Source: Cranoglanis bouderius (Eukaryota; Chordata; Actinopteri; Siluriformes; Cranoglanididae). Taken from it: 64,000 nt of DNA. The position numbers were made by a program, and so were the translations under genes. Numbering within the stretch: the stretch's first letter is position 1; each line of letters opens with the position of its first letter. The notes under the pieces were generated by a model, which saw nothing but the letters and a program-made list of their open reading frames with translations, searched no databases and was not told where the DNA came from. Below, one piece after another: positions 24,471 through 37,496 of this stretch. Location: the NCBI GenBank assembly GCA_023630585.1, contig CM042564.1, forward strand, positions 16,697,742-16,761,741, written 5' to 3'.

Positions 24471-27400
24471 CTGAATAAGACAAGCAAAAAAAAAAACTTC
24501 AAAGCACTGAATTTACTGCTGCCTGAATTTATTTTAGATAACTATATATTAGTCAAGCATGAGTCTGATTAACTGCGACATTTTTCCAAATGAAAAAATA
24601 GTTTAACTGTAATCAACTTTGGTTCTAAAGGACGAGTGCAAACCAGTTTATAAATGCCGTCATGATGCAAGACAGCACAGTTCAAAGTTGACAGCGGACA
24701 TACAGCAGCAGCCTTTAAGCCATAACTGTGGCCCAGACAATAATAATCAAGAACCTGACACCCTACTACCCTGTACTAGAGGAGAGGTGCTTTCCCGACA
24801 GTCATCCTTTTCACACTCTCTTCCAACAAAGCTTTGTGTGTGTATGCATCTGTCACTTATTTTAAGTGCATAACCACTTCATCAGTACAAACATCCATTA
24901 GAAAGGCTTTCAGAGTCATAGGGTCAGAATGGGAAATAACAGCAAGTATGAATGTGAAAAGTCACAGATGAAAGGCCTGATTATGATAACGTAGGATATT
25001 CAGCAGGTTTGAGATTAACTGTTTTAAATGTTATTACAATGGTGCTCAGAAGTCATGCATGTAGAAGCAGACTCATATGCACAATGTAACCTCTGAACCA
25101 GGCTGGTTAGGATCCAAGAATCATTTCAATCACACTATAGTCAAATACACGGGGAAAGGAGCACAGGCCCCAGCCTCACCAGCACTACTGTAAAGGGAAG
25201 TCAGAGCCTCTGTGCTGACTGATGTTTGTTATGAAGTTGGTGCTGTGATTCTAGATGTTCCCTGGAAACCAAATCAACACTCATATGGGGCTGGAGAGCA
25301 TTTGCTCTATGTTTGATGACATGAGCCTTACAGCCACTCTGTACTAGTCAACCCCGGTGTACTTTTCATCTTAAGGCCTTATATTGCACATAGCCAAAAA
25401 AAACTTTGTCTGTTCTGTGTCTTGATAGCAGTCTGCTGACTTTGGTGGTGGGGAATGGTTTTCACAAAACCATTATATAAGCGCCAACAGTATCTAATTT
25501 TCTCTAAGTGATAAGGATGTGAAGCATGAATGTTTTTCTGTCATTATTCCAGATCTGTGCTTTTTACATACCTATAACATATAAGTCCTTATAATTGATT
25601 GATATGTGTGGGAAAGCTCTTCACATGGTCACCATTCACCATTTTTTACTCTATAGTATACATTAGTTTTTTCAACTAGATACTTCCCTGAAATGAAATA
25701 TGTTTCTCTTTTGCATGTGTTTCATGTATTTTATAAGTAACATTATAGCTTTCATTTCTTATTACCCCCAAAGTGAAAAGGGAGGGAAAAACACATTTAC
25801 AGATTCCATTCCTACTGCAGTGCAGGCACATCACAGACATTTTGACAGCAGGTATCTAATTACAAACTAAATTGGTTAGGTTTATTTCCATTTCACTGCA
25901 GCACATAGCTATCCAAAAATTATCAAAGCATGATATTCACTGTGTAAGGAAATAACACTTAGTTACCAAGGCTTTAGATCTCTTTACCACTGTGGTTGTT
26001 AAACTGGTTCCTTACACAACATGATATTTGTAGGAAGATAGCTCAGGCAAAATTAAAAAGTAAATGTTGTTTTGGAGAAATATATTTATATAAACTGGGT
26101 GTCAAAGCATGCTATAGGCATAAAATCTCTATTTTGCCATTAAGTGGCCTTTTTTTGGCTGTCTGCCAGAATTAAGCCACCACAACATCCAATGTTTTTT
26201 TTCCCCCCAGACTGACATACAGCCGTGGCCAAAAGTTTTGAGAATGACACAAATATTAATTTTCACAAAGTCTACTGCTTCAGTGTTTTTAGATCTTTTT
26301 GTCAGATGTTACTGTTACTGAAGTATAATCACAAGCATTTCATAAGTGTCAATGGCTTTTATTGACAATTACATGAAGTTTATGCAAAGAGTCAATATTT
26401 GCAGTGTTGACCCTTCTTTTTCAAGACCTCTGCAATTCGCCCTGGCATGCTGTCAATCAACTTCTGGGCCACATCCTGACTGATGGCAGCCCATTCTTGC
26501 GTAATCAATGCTTGGAGTTTGTCAGAGTTTGTGGGTTTTTGTTTGTCCACCCGCCTCTTGAGGATTGACCACAAATTCTCAATGGGATTAAGGTCTGGGG
26601 AGTTTCCTGGTCATGGACCCAAAATGTCGATGTTTTGTTCCCCGAGACACTTCGTTATCACTTTTGCCTTGTGGCAAGGTGCCCCATCATGCTGGAAAAG
26701 GCATTGTTCATCACCAAACTGTTCTTGGATGGTTGGGAGAAGTTGCTCTCTGAGGATGTTTTTGTACCATTCTTTATTTATGGCTGTGTTCTTAGGCAAA
26801 ATTGTGAGTGAGCCCACTTCTTTGGCTGAGAAGCAACCACACACATGAGTGGTCTCAGGATGCTTTACTGTTGGCATGACACAGGACTGATGGTAGTGCT
26901 CACCTTTTCTTCTCCGGACAAGCTTTTTTCCAGATGCCCCAAACAATCGGAAAGGGGATTCATCAGAGAAAATGACATTACCCCAGTCCTCAGCAGTCCA
27001 ATCCCTGCACTTTTTGCAGAATAGCAGTCTGTTCCTGATGTTTTTCCTGGAGAGAAGTGGCTTCTTTGCTGCCTTTCTTGACACCAGGCCATCCTCCAAA
27101 AGTCTTCACCCTTACTGTGCGTGCAGACGCACTCACACCTGCCTGCTGCCATTCCTGAGCAAGCTCTGCACTGGTGGTGCCCCGATCCCGCAGCTGAATC
27201 AACTTTACGAGACGGTCCTGGCGCTTGCTGGACTTTCTTGGGCGCCTTGAAGCCTTCTTCACAACAGTTGAACCTCTCTCCTTGAAGGTCTTGATGATCC
27301 GATAAATGGTTGATTTAGGTGCAATCTTACTAGCAGCAATATCCTTGCCTGTGAATCCCTTTTTGTGCAAAGCAATGATGGCTGCATGTGTTTCCTTGCA

Positions 27401-30400
27401 GGTAACCATAGTTAACAGAGGAAGAACAATAATTTCAAGCACCACCCTCCTTTTAAAGCTTCCAGTCTGTTATTCTAACTCAATCAGCATGACAGAGTGA
27501 TCTCCAGCCTTGTCCCCGTTAACACTCTCACCTGTGTTAACGAGAGAATCACTGACATGATGTCAGCTGGTCCTTTTGTGGAAGGGCTGAAATGCAGTGG
27601 ACATGTTTTTTTGGGATTAAGTTCATTTTAATGGCAAAGAGGGACTTTGAAATTAATTGCAATTCATCTGATCACTCTTCATAACATTCTGGAGTATATG
27701 CAAATTGCCATCATAAAAACTGAGGCAGCAGACTTTGTAAAAATTAATATTTGTGTCATTCTCAAAACTTTTGGCCACGGCTGTACACATAGTTCCTAAA
27801 AAAAAAGCTTGAAACATCTACATACAAAATGCTCTTTCCCAAGTGGCAGCAATCACTGTTTAAATTGTATTCATTCTCCATATACACCAATCAGCCATGA
27901 CATTAAAACCACCTGCCTAATATTGTGTAGGTCCCCCTTGTGCCATGAAAACAGCTCTGACCAGTTGAGGCATGGACTCCACAAGACCTCTGAAGTTGTG
28001 CTGTGGTATTTGGAACCAAGACATTAGCAGCAGATCCTTTAAGACCTGTAAGTCCTACATGTTTGTCCAGCACATCCCAAAAATACTCAATTGGATTGAG
28101 ATCTGGAGAATTTGGAAGCCAAGTCAACACCTTGAACTCTTTGTCATGTTCCTCAAACCATTCCTGAACAATTTTTGCAGTGTGGCAGGTTGCATTATTC
28201 TGCTGAAAGAGGCCACTGCCATTAGGGAATACCGTTGCCATGAAGGGGTGTATTTGGTCTGCAACAATGTTTAGGTAGGTGGTACGTGTCAAAGTAATAT
28301 CCACATGAATGCCAGGATCCAAGATTTTCCAGCAGAATATTCCCCAGAGCATCACACTGCCTCCCCTGGCTTGCCTGCTTCCCATAGTGCATCCTGGTGC
28401 CCAGGTAAGTGACACACACAAACTAGGACACCTTCTTCCATTGCTTCATGGTCCAGCTCTGATGCTCACGTGTCCATTGTAGGCACTTTCGGCGGTGGAC
28501 AGGGGTCAGCATGGGCACTCTGACCAGTCTGCTGCTACACAGTCCCATATGCAGCAAGTTGCAATGCATGGTGTGTTCTGACACCTTTCTATCATAGCCA
28601 GCGTTAACTTTTTCATCTATTTGTGCTACAGTAGCTCCTCTGTGGGACCAGACCAGACAGGCTAGCCTTCGCTCCCCACGCGTATCAGTGAGTCTTGGGC
28701 ACCGATGACCCTGTCGCCAGTTCACCGGTTGTCCTCCCTTGGACCATATTTGGTAGGTACTAGCCACTGCATACTGGGAGCACCCCACAAGACCTGCCGT
28801 TTTTGGAGATACTCTGACTCATTTGTCTAGCCATCACAATTTGTCCCTAGTCAAAGTAGCTCAGAACCTTACGCTTGCCCATTTTTCCTGCTTCCAACAT
28901 AACAACTTCGAAAACTGATAGTTTACTTGCTGCCTAAATATATATCCCACCCCTTGACAGGTGCCATTGTAATGAGATAATCAATGTTATTCACGTCACC
29001 TGTCAGTGGTTTTAATGTTATAGGTGATCAGAGTTTATATTAAAACTGTTTTAAAATCCAATTAGAATTTTTATCACGTCTTATTCTGCTAATAGTTCAT
29101 GTTCAGACCCTGCGGTAGATTCGATTATGCAAGATGCCAGACTGTACCGTTCATATAAATTTCATCATTGGCATAATTGGCCAACCGCTTCTTCATTCTG
29201 ACTCACTGATACCATTTATTCTTTTACTCTTTTATAGTGACTTTAGGCGTTTATGTCCTGTTGTGAAGCACTTTCCAGCACTCTGTGCTGCTTAGCTTGC
29301 CTACTCTCATTTCATGCACATGGACATTTTAGAAATCTTTTGTAGGAACTTCTAAGAAACAGTCACGCATCCGCATTTAGGATTTTTGTGCATGTCTTTA
29401 GAAATGCCCTGATCTTTCATGAATCATTACGTTTAGCTTCATTTATTTGAGAATTTGCCAATATGTTGGCAATATACTAGACACATACAGCATTAGATGT
29501 TTATTTCAATGCTTGTCATCTTTTCATTCATATATCATCTTTTTTTATTTTTCATTTTTAAATTGTCTCTTGCCTTTATCTTTCATTCATTTATTCATTC
29601 ATTCATTCATTCATTCAATCTTCAATCTTTCTCCTGGTCAGGGTCAAAGTGGATCCAGAGCCAAACCTGGGAACACTGGGTGCCCTGGCTAGAACACCAG
29701 TCCTCTTGTGTTACATTATAGTAGACAGCAATGAAAAAATACTATTTCCTGCTTCAATCTGCATTTTTTTTATCCCTGATTTTTTTCTATTCTAATGATG
29801 CTTCTATTCGCATAATCTCAAAGGCAGACACAGAAAGTCGACTTAAGCAGGTGCTTAACCCATTTCTGAATACATGTATCTTTTCCTGCATAAATATTAA
29901 CATAATTTGTGGACTCAAGTTGCCAACCTGAATATGGCCCACTGTGTTCATTCTTGTCAACGTTTTGTGAAATTAATATTACTTTCACACAATGTAATAA
30001 AATTATTCTATGGTTTTATATTTTGTTCAATAAACATGTACTTTAATATTTAAAAAAAAAAAAAAAAAGATAGTCTCTTTAGTCTCTTTAATTTCATGGT
30101 GAGAACTTGACTGAACATTAGAGTGATCTCATACGCTCATACTCTAATCAAGTTTTCTTTTTTTAAAGGCTTAATAAATTGGCAGTACAATTCTAAATAT
30201 TTAACAGTTTATTGGAGTTTGACTTTTGCAACAAAATCCATAATAATTTGAATTATTTATGATTGTAGAACAAGGGACTGGCACAAAACTAAATAATAAG
30301 ACATTGCGTGTGATTATTTGGGCTACTTTCCTGCCGCTTTGCTAACCTGGAGAGTTCCAGGCATGTACGTGAGTTTTGCATAACTTATTCTAGTTTAATA

Positions 30401-33400
30401 GGGTCTCGGTAATAATATTCACTTTGTAGAAAACACGAAATCACGAAAGGAATTTAGTAGCAGTAAGTTCCCAATGTGCCTAGATTCGGATAATGATTAT
30501 TTGCAGGCTAACATGAGTTTAAAGAGAGCAAGGTCCCATCACTAAGCAGCCTCAGGCTCAGCATGTAAGACAGTCATTAGCTCACCTCTGATAAAGCACT
30601 AATGGGGCTCTATTTATTTATGACAGCAGTGATTACAGCTCCCCTCAATCCAACCTAAACACTGGTGCCTGACAAAGGCAATGACTCGCTCAGCAAATTC
30701 CGTTTTCGTGCAAACCTATTTATTAAGCTACAGGAAAGGGAGGGAAAAGAGTGCGAGCTCAGCCAAATCGACACAAAGCGTGAGATCTGCAGACCAGTAA
30801 ATCAGTGATGTTCTACAAGAGCTGCCCCCCCTGTGATTTTTACAGCAGCCATGTCAGCCAATTGCAGCAGATGTATTCACAGCCTTGCTAATTTAACACA
30901 TGGTGCACATTTACACACATGAAAAATCTACACATTAATTTACGGAACAGAATGATTTCTCCCATATTTACATCACAAATCTGGGTTAAAATGTACGAGT
31001 GGGAGAGGAAAATTACAGACACAGCTCTAAATTATCACATCTGAACTTTATATTTTTTTGCAGAATAACTGCAAACAAATGCTTTGCACATGTCAAGCCC
31101 CATCTGTGCAACATGGCCCTGTCTCTTACCACTCGCTTTCCTTCAAGTAGTCACCAAGTTTAGAAATTTGGCAGGCAAGGTAACACTTTTATGGGGTAGT
31201 TTATAATATTTCACTGTTAATTATTCTTATGGACCCAAGGATGAAATTCTTTCCACAAGGAGGGCGTCATGCAGTGTAAATTTGCCTTTCATTTCTCAGG
31301 TGGTGCTGTCATGTCTGGTACAGCATGGAGCCCGCTTCTCTCCTGAAGAACATGCTCCTCAGCCGACAAGAAAAAAGATTAAGAAACTTATGTAATGTTG
31401 CAGTCTAGTGCGTGATGTGTTAATGAGTGGGCAAAAAAAAGTTATGAGTTAATAAATGGTCCAACTCAAAAACATCAGAGCACCTTCTGTAAAAGCGCTG
31501 ACGTATTGCACTGGTGTGTTATTGTTGTTACTATAACAAACTGACAAATTAAAGGTGATATTTTCATATAAATGCACAAAATCTTTTCCTTTTCTCCAAA
31601 GTATAAATAAGATATCTGTTGAAAAAATGACTAAAACATGTTTATGAAATGCAGGAAAGGTGAACTGAGGAATCAGTTACATAAGTTGCTTTTAGATCTA
31701 AATAGTTTTGCTACATATTGTTGTTAACCTTAGATCTCTGTGAAAAATGAAAACTATAAAACCAAGCTTATCTTATCTTTATCTTCATTTGTATTGCAGT
31801 TTGCTTACTGTTTATATTCACAAATTCAAATTAGCTTATGGATGCTGTGACCAAGTTACAGAGTGTAAAAATATTATACTACTCTATCCCACTTTATGGA
31901 AAAGGAGTTTTGCTTGAGATACTTGTGGGTCTTTGGGGAGGTGGCCATGGTTACATGTGCTGACTGCTAACAGATATACATCTGAACTTTGCTAAGGTTT
32001 CAGAAAGCAAATATTAGTGTTGATTGGGGAAGCCAGGGCTCAGTCTTAAATATGCTTATTAAGTATTAAAACTGAATTCATATCTTCATATTTGTGTGAG
32101 TTATCACGTTTTCTGAGGTCCCCCTCAAGCTTACCTTTTCCACAGGGCATCCTCTTCTGCACGCTGCATTTCTGCGTCTCAGTCTCAGGAGCGCAGGTAG
32201 AAAGAGATGCAGACCCACCGATGGTGGCCGGACTAGGGGGCTGTGTAGGCTCCCTCCTTCGGCTTTGGCTGCCCTTTTTGAAACCACATGTTTTGTTTTT
32301 CTTCATGCAAGGGCCCCATGGACTCCATTCACCCAGCTCACATCGCACTAGAATGAATAACAAGGATAAAGTGAATCATATAGGCCTTGTTCCTGAGAGG
32401 CAAACATTTATTTTATTCCAGTATTAGGTTGAATCAGTGCCTGAGCTCCAGGTCAGAGTTTTCTAACAAATATTGAGAAAAACATATCAGTGAACCCTAA
32501 GGACTTCATGGCAGAGATTCAGATTGGTAATATCCAGCATCACTCATAGTCTAATTTCTCTTCACTAAACGGGAGAAATTTTGTTATGATTATTTGTGGC
32601 AGGCTTTGTTTTTATCCAACCTTATGACACACTGTCAAGCTCTGGTTAAGCATTCCATGTATTCTCAGCTGTTTTCAATCGTAGACTAAATTTGAACATT
32701 TGAACATTCTTATTGAGGTTTTCGTTAGTATTGATTAAGATAAGACAACATGGCTGATGCCAAAATGTTACCTTAGGAGTTAAAGCTCTCTGTGTAAAGG
32801 CCAAGCATCTTGGGGGAGCCAGAGCTCAGCCTCTGAGAGTAATACTATTAGCACTGGGTTTGCTTGCTTATGACAGAACAATTTTCAGAACGAATCAATA
32901 AAGCCCTTATCATCCAGCAGGCCTCTCGCCAAAGTTCCATTTGCTGGTGATTGAGAAACCACAGGAGAAAAAAAAGGGAGAACAGAGTATTCCACCAGGC
33001 TTCCTCTTTTGCCAATACCATGATTGCTTTGCAGTGAAGGAAAGGTGATATTATAAAATAATGCGCGTTGGATATGATTTTTAAGAACGACTAGAGAATC
33101 CCAAGTGAATTTCATTCTGTCTACTCTCAACATCAACATCCATGTCTACCTTCCCAATGTTTGGAAACAATTTCATTTCTTGAATGTCCACCAATCTCAA
33201 ATACCACCTCATATGAAAGTGATACTATATCTACTACTATCTGCGTTGTCATCCCAAAGCTAACTTATAATTTAACATTTGGTGAACAGAATCTTTATCG
33301 CAGTTTAGGAGGATTGAATTTACTGAATGGTTAAAATATGATATTACCACCAATTAGCTTTCATACTATATCATATCAGCATGGCTGATTAAATGACATG

Positions 33401-36400
33401 GACATTAAAGAGAATTGGTTAGAACCAGCTGAGGAATATAGATATACATGTAAAGATCAGAAATGCATGTCAGCTTTTTGATTTACAGGGTCACTCACCT
33501 ACACACTCCATGGTGCTGTTGACAGTGTTTAAGCCTTCAGGGCAGCTGTGGTAACACCGGCCACTGTATGAATATAAGCCCTCCTTACATTTTGCGCAAA
33601 ATGTTCGACTAAAACAGTCAGCGCAGTTTTCTATTTTGCATTCTGAAAGAAAGAGAAATAAAGTCATGGCATTAAAGCTGCGTAGCAGCTTACCTGTTTA
33701 ATATTATGTAATGCTTTGTATCTATCTATCTTCTATGATGAGTGAAATAGATACATAATATACAGTCCTTGAGATACATAATATACCGTATTGGAATAGC
33801 AAGGTCCTTCTCTTTCTTCTCTTTTTTTCTTTTCTTTTTTTTTTTTTTTTGCTATACACTGAAGGCCTTTGGGTTTGAGATCAAAAGATGAAGATGAGAC
33901 GATAGATCAGAATTTCAGCTTTCATTTCCTGATATTTAAATCTAGATGTGTTAAACAACTTAGAACACTGCACCTTCGGTGGAAGACCACCCAATTTTTA
34001 GGTGAGCAAAAGTATTGGAAAAGATAGTCTTAAAGTAAATTAAAATGAATAACATTTAATATTTGGTTGCACATCCCTTGCTTGCAATAACTGCATAAAA
34101 CTGCCAACCCACTGACATCACCAAACTGTTGTATTCTTCTATTGTTAGGCTTTTCCAAGCTTGTAGCGCTGCTTCTTTCAGTTGTTGTTTGTTTTGGGGG
34201 TTTCTCCCGTCAGTCTCCTCTTCAGGAGGTGAACTGCTGCTGAAAAGCTCTGGTGATTGACTTGTCCAGTCTAAAACCTTCCACATTCTTACCCTAATGT
34301 CTTTTGTTGAGTTGGCAGTATGTTTTGGGTCATTGTCTTACTGCATGAGGAAGTTCCTCCCAATTAGATTGGATGCATTTATCTGTAAATTGGCAGACAG
34401 ATTGTTTCTGTAGACTTCTGAATTCATTCTGCTGCTACCATCATGTGTTACATCATCAATAAAGATTAGTGAGCCCATTCCAGAAGCAGCCATGCAAGCC
34501 CAAGCCATGACACAACCTCCACCATGCTTGACTGGTGAGCTTGTATGTTTTGGATCATGAGAAGATCCTTTCTTTCTGCACACTTTGCCTTTACATCACT
34601 TTGGTAGAGGTTAATCTTGGTTCCAGAACTTTTGTGGCTCATCGCAAATTCCAATCAGGCTTTCCGATTCTTACTGCCGATGAGTGGTTTGCATCTTGTG
34701 GTATGGCTTCTATATTTCTGCTCTCACAGTCTTCTTCGAACAGTGGATTGGGATATCTTCATCCCTGCCCTGTGGATGTAGTTTGTGATGTCACTGAATG
34801 TTGTTTTGGGGTTTTTCTTCACAGCTCTCACAATGTTTCTGTAATCAACTGTTTTTGTTTTCCTTGGCCGATCTGTTTGATGTTATTAGTACACCAGTGG
34901 TTTCTTTCTTTTTTCAGGACATTCCAAATTGTTGTATTGACTAGGCCCAATGCTTGTGCAATGGCTCTGATCAATTTTCCCTCTTTTCTCAGCTTCAAAA
35001 TGGCTTGCTTTTCTCCCAAAAACAGCTCTCTGGTCTTCATGTTGGTTTATCCTTTTGAACAACAAATACAGTCTTCAGAGGTGAAACCCAGGGCTCAAAC
35101 CAAGAGTAGACATTCAGAGCTATTAACTGTCTGATTAAACAATCAATCTAATAGGGCACACCGGGGCAACAAGAAACACGTGTAAGTCATATGTTCCAAT
35201 ATTTTTGATCACTTGAAAAATGGGTGAGCCCAAACAAAAGGTGCCATGTATTAAGTTGTTTAATACATTTACATGTAACTATCAGGAAATTAAAATTAAG
35301 AAGTTCTGATCTATTGTCACACATTAAGCTATACCATAAATAATATCCAAAACCTTTTAGAAGCATCCCCTCTTAACAACTAGCAGGGTTGAGTTGAACA
35401 AATCCAGTCCAAGAGTCCTGCACATCAGAAGTGTGTACAGCTCCTTGCACTCATTACAAGCTCAGCTTCTATAGTCAAACATCCAAACTACTTTTAAGTA
35501 GGGGGCAATTATGAACACAGTGGGAATGAAAAACAGACACCTACCAACAACACTAGAATGTGCTTCCCAACCCATCACTATTATCTAATTCTGAAATTAC
35601 AGGAGGGTCAATGTTTAATTCAGCCATGTCACGTAATGTTTCATACATGTACCCAACAATCTGAATGGAAATAATAAACCAAGTTAAAATCAGGCGAGAT
35701 TTAAAAATGTTTCAAACACTTAATTTTTTTATGATCTAAGTAAAATAAATTCCAGTGAGAATTGCATGGTCTGGGCATAAGTAAAATTTAGCATGAAATT
35801 TGGCATGAAAACCTGTCTTGTTAGAGTTCAGTAGAAGAGAGACTCAATACAAGCAGCTGATTTAATTTAATTAAATTAAAACCTGTAAACCAGTGAACCA
35901 GTAACGAGGAAAGAAGCAAGGTTGAAATGAAGGGCAAACACGCACTGTAACTGAATTCACAACAGTGTGAGTCTTTTAGAGCATATTTTAGATGAACTTT
36001 TGACACCATCAGAGTAAAAAAAATTCATGTGCAGTTTTTTTTTTTTCCATTTTCTAATTCCTTAACAGGAGTGAATTAAAAGCACAACTGGCAAAATGTA
36101 CAAGTTTAAGTTAAAGTAGAACTGTTCCAGTAGTTTGAATAGAAATATTTATGGGAAACAGTTGTGGACACATTAAATCTTAACAAACCCACCTGCAAAT
36201 CTGTCTAGTCTACCCAATCTCACATAAAATTTGCAGAATTAAACAATTTTCCTGGATTTAATACAACTGATCCTATTAATAAATAAACCAAATTCTCCCC
36301 ACACCCTAACCTTAATCATTTGTATATTTCATGGGTTGGATAAAGGAAATTCTTATAATGCCATTGTGAGACCCTGCTGGTATGGAGGATTATAGAAAAG

Positions 36401-36885
36401 AGTGATTATCTACAGTGTGAAAAAGACTGTCTTCAGTTTTTGAAACACAAACACTAGGCGATACCCTTCACGGTCACGTCTGAATTGAGATTACCTTTAA
36501 TGACCATTTAGAAAACAGCTAAATCACGCTAACATCTGAGATAGATTAAGTAATGTGATGCAAGAGTGTATCTTGCAAATCAAAAGCCATAATTTTCTTC
36601 CAGAAACAAAATGTAACGGGCCAAAACTGTATTTCACACTAATTGGCTATCAAAATATGCCCCTACTTAAAGGTGGAAGGGGTTAATAAAATTTACAATT
36701 AGACAAAGGCTAAAACACCTTTTTTTCTTGACATTTTTTCAATCATAGTAAAACATTCCCACATGGGAATAATTCAGCCACAGGAACATAATAAATGTAT
36801 TATTATTAGGGGGGCAAGCACTGAAGGTGCATAGGCACGCTATTCTTCTTCTTCTTCTTCTTCTTCTTCTTATTCTTCTTCTTCT

Positions 36886-36920
<35 letters not shown>

Positions 36921-37462
36921 TGGCTAGGGTGTCTATGGCAGCCCATATTACCATCTGGTAAAAAGTTGTGAAATTTGCCACACTGATTGGTGAGGGTCTA
37001 AGGAACATTTTGACCAAATTTGGTGCTGCCAACGCTCTAGCACACTGGTCGGGAACCTATGGTTCATGAGCCACATGTGGCTCTTTGACAAAAATCATGT
37101 GGCTCGCTAGGCATGCACGGAGCTCCAGCGTAAACTGCAAGCTGGACAGCAGCAACTGCAAGCGTGGACAGGGGCAACTGGAAGCCTGAATGCTGACAGC
37201 TTTGCTGGCTCATTGGGGATTGTAAGACAAGGAAAACATTTTACTGATGGAGGATATGTAAAGTCATGCATGTTGAGTATGGCAACTGAACTGTCTGTGG
37301 ATTTCCTGAACAAGGAAAATCATTCAGAAAATAAAAGGCATGCCCCTATCAGTCTGAACAGTGCACGACCACGCTGTCATGATGGCACGTGAGATAGAGA
37401 GGGAAAAGAGCACAGATTTTTTTCTCTTGCGTTGGATGAGTCTACACACACACACACACACA

Positions 37463-37496
<34 letters not shown>

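Noticed and set aside
26483..26848. 121-codon plus-strand frame, repeated at 60037-60432
   Set aside because: Same antisense shadow of the Tc1 transposase in copies C and D; its duplication follows from the transposon.
34535..35134. 199-codon plus-strand frame
   Set aside because: Antisense of the broken element F transposase; the minus-strand reading has the recognisable family motifs.
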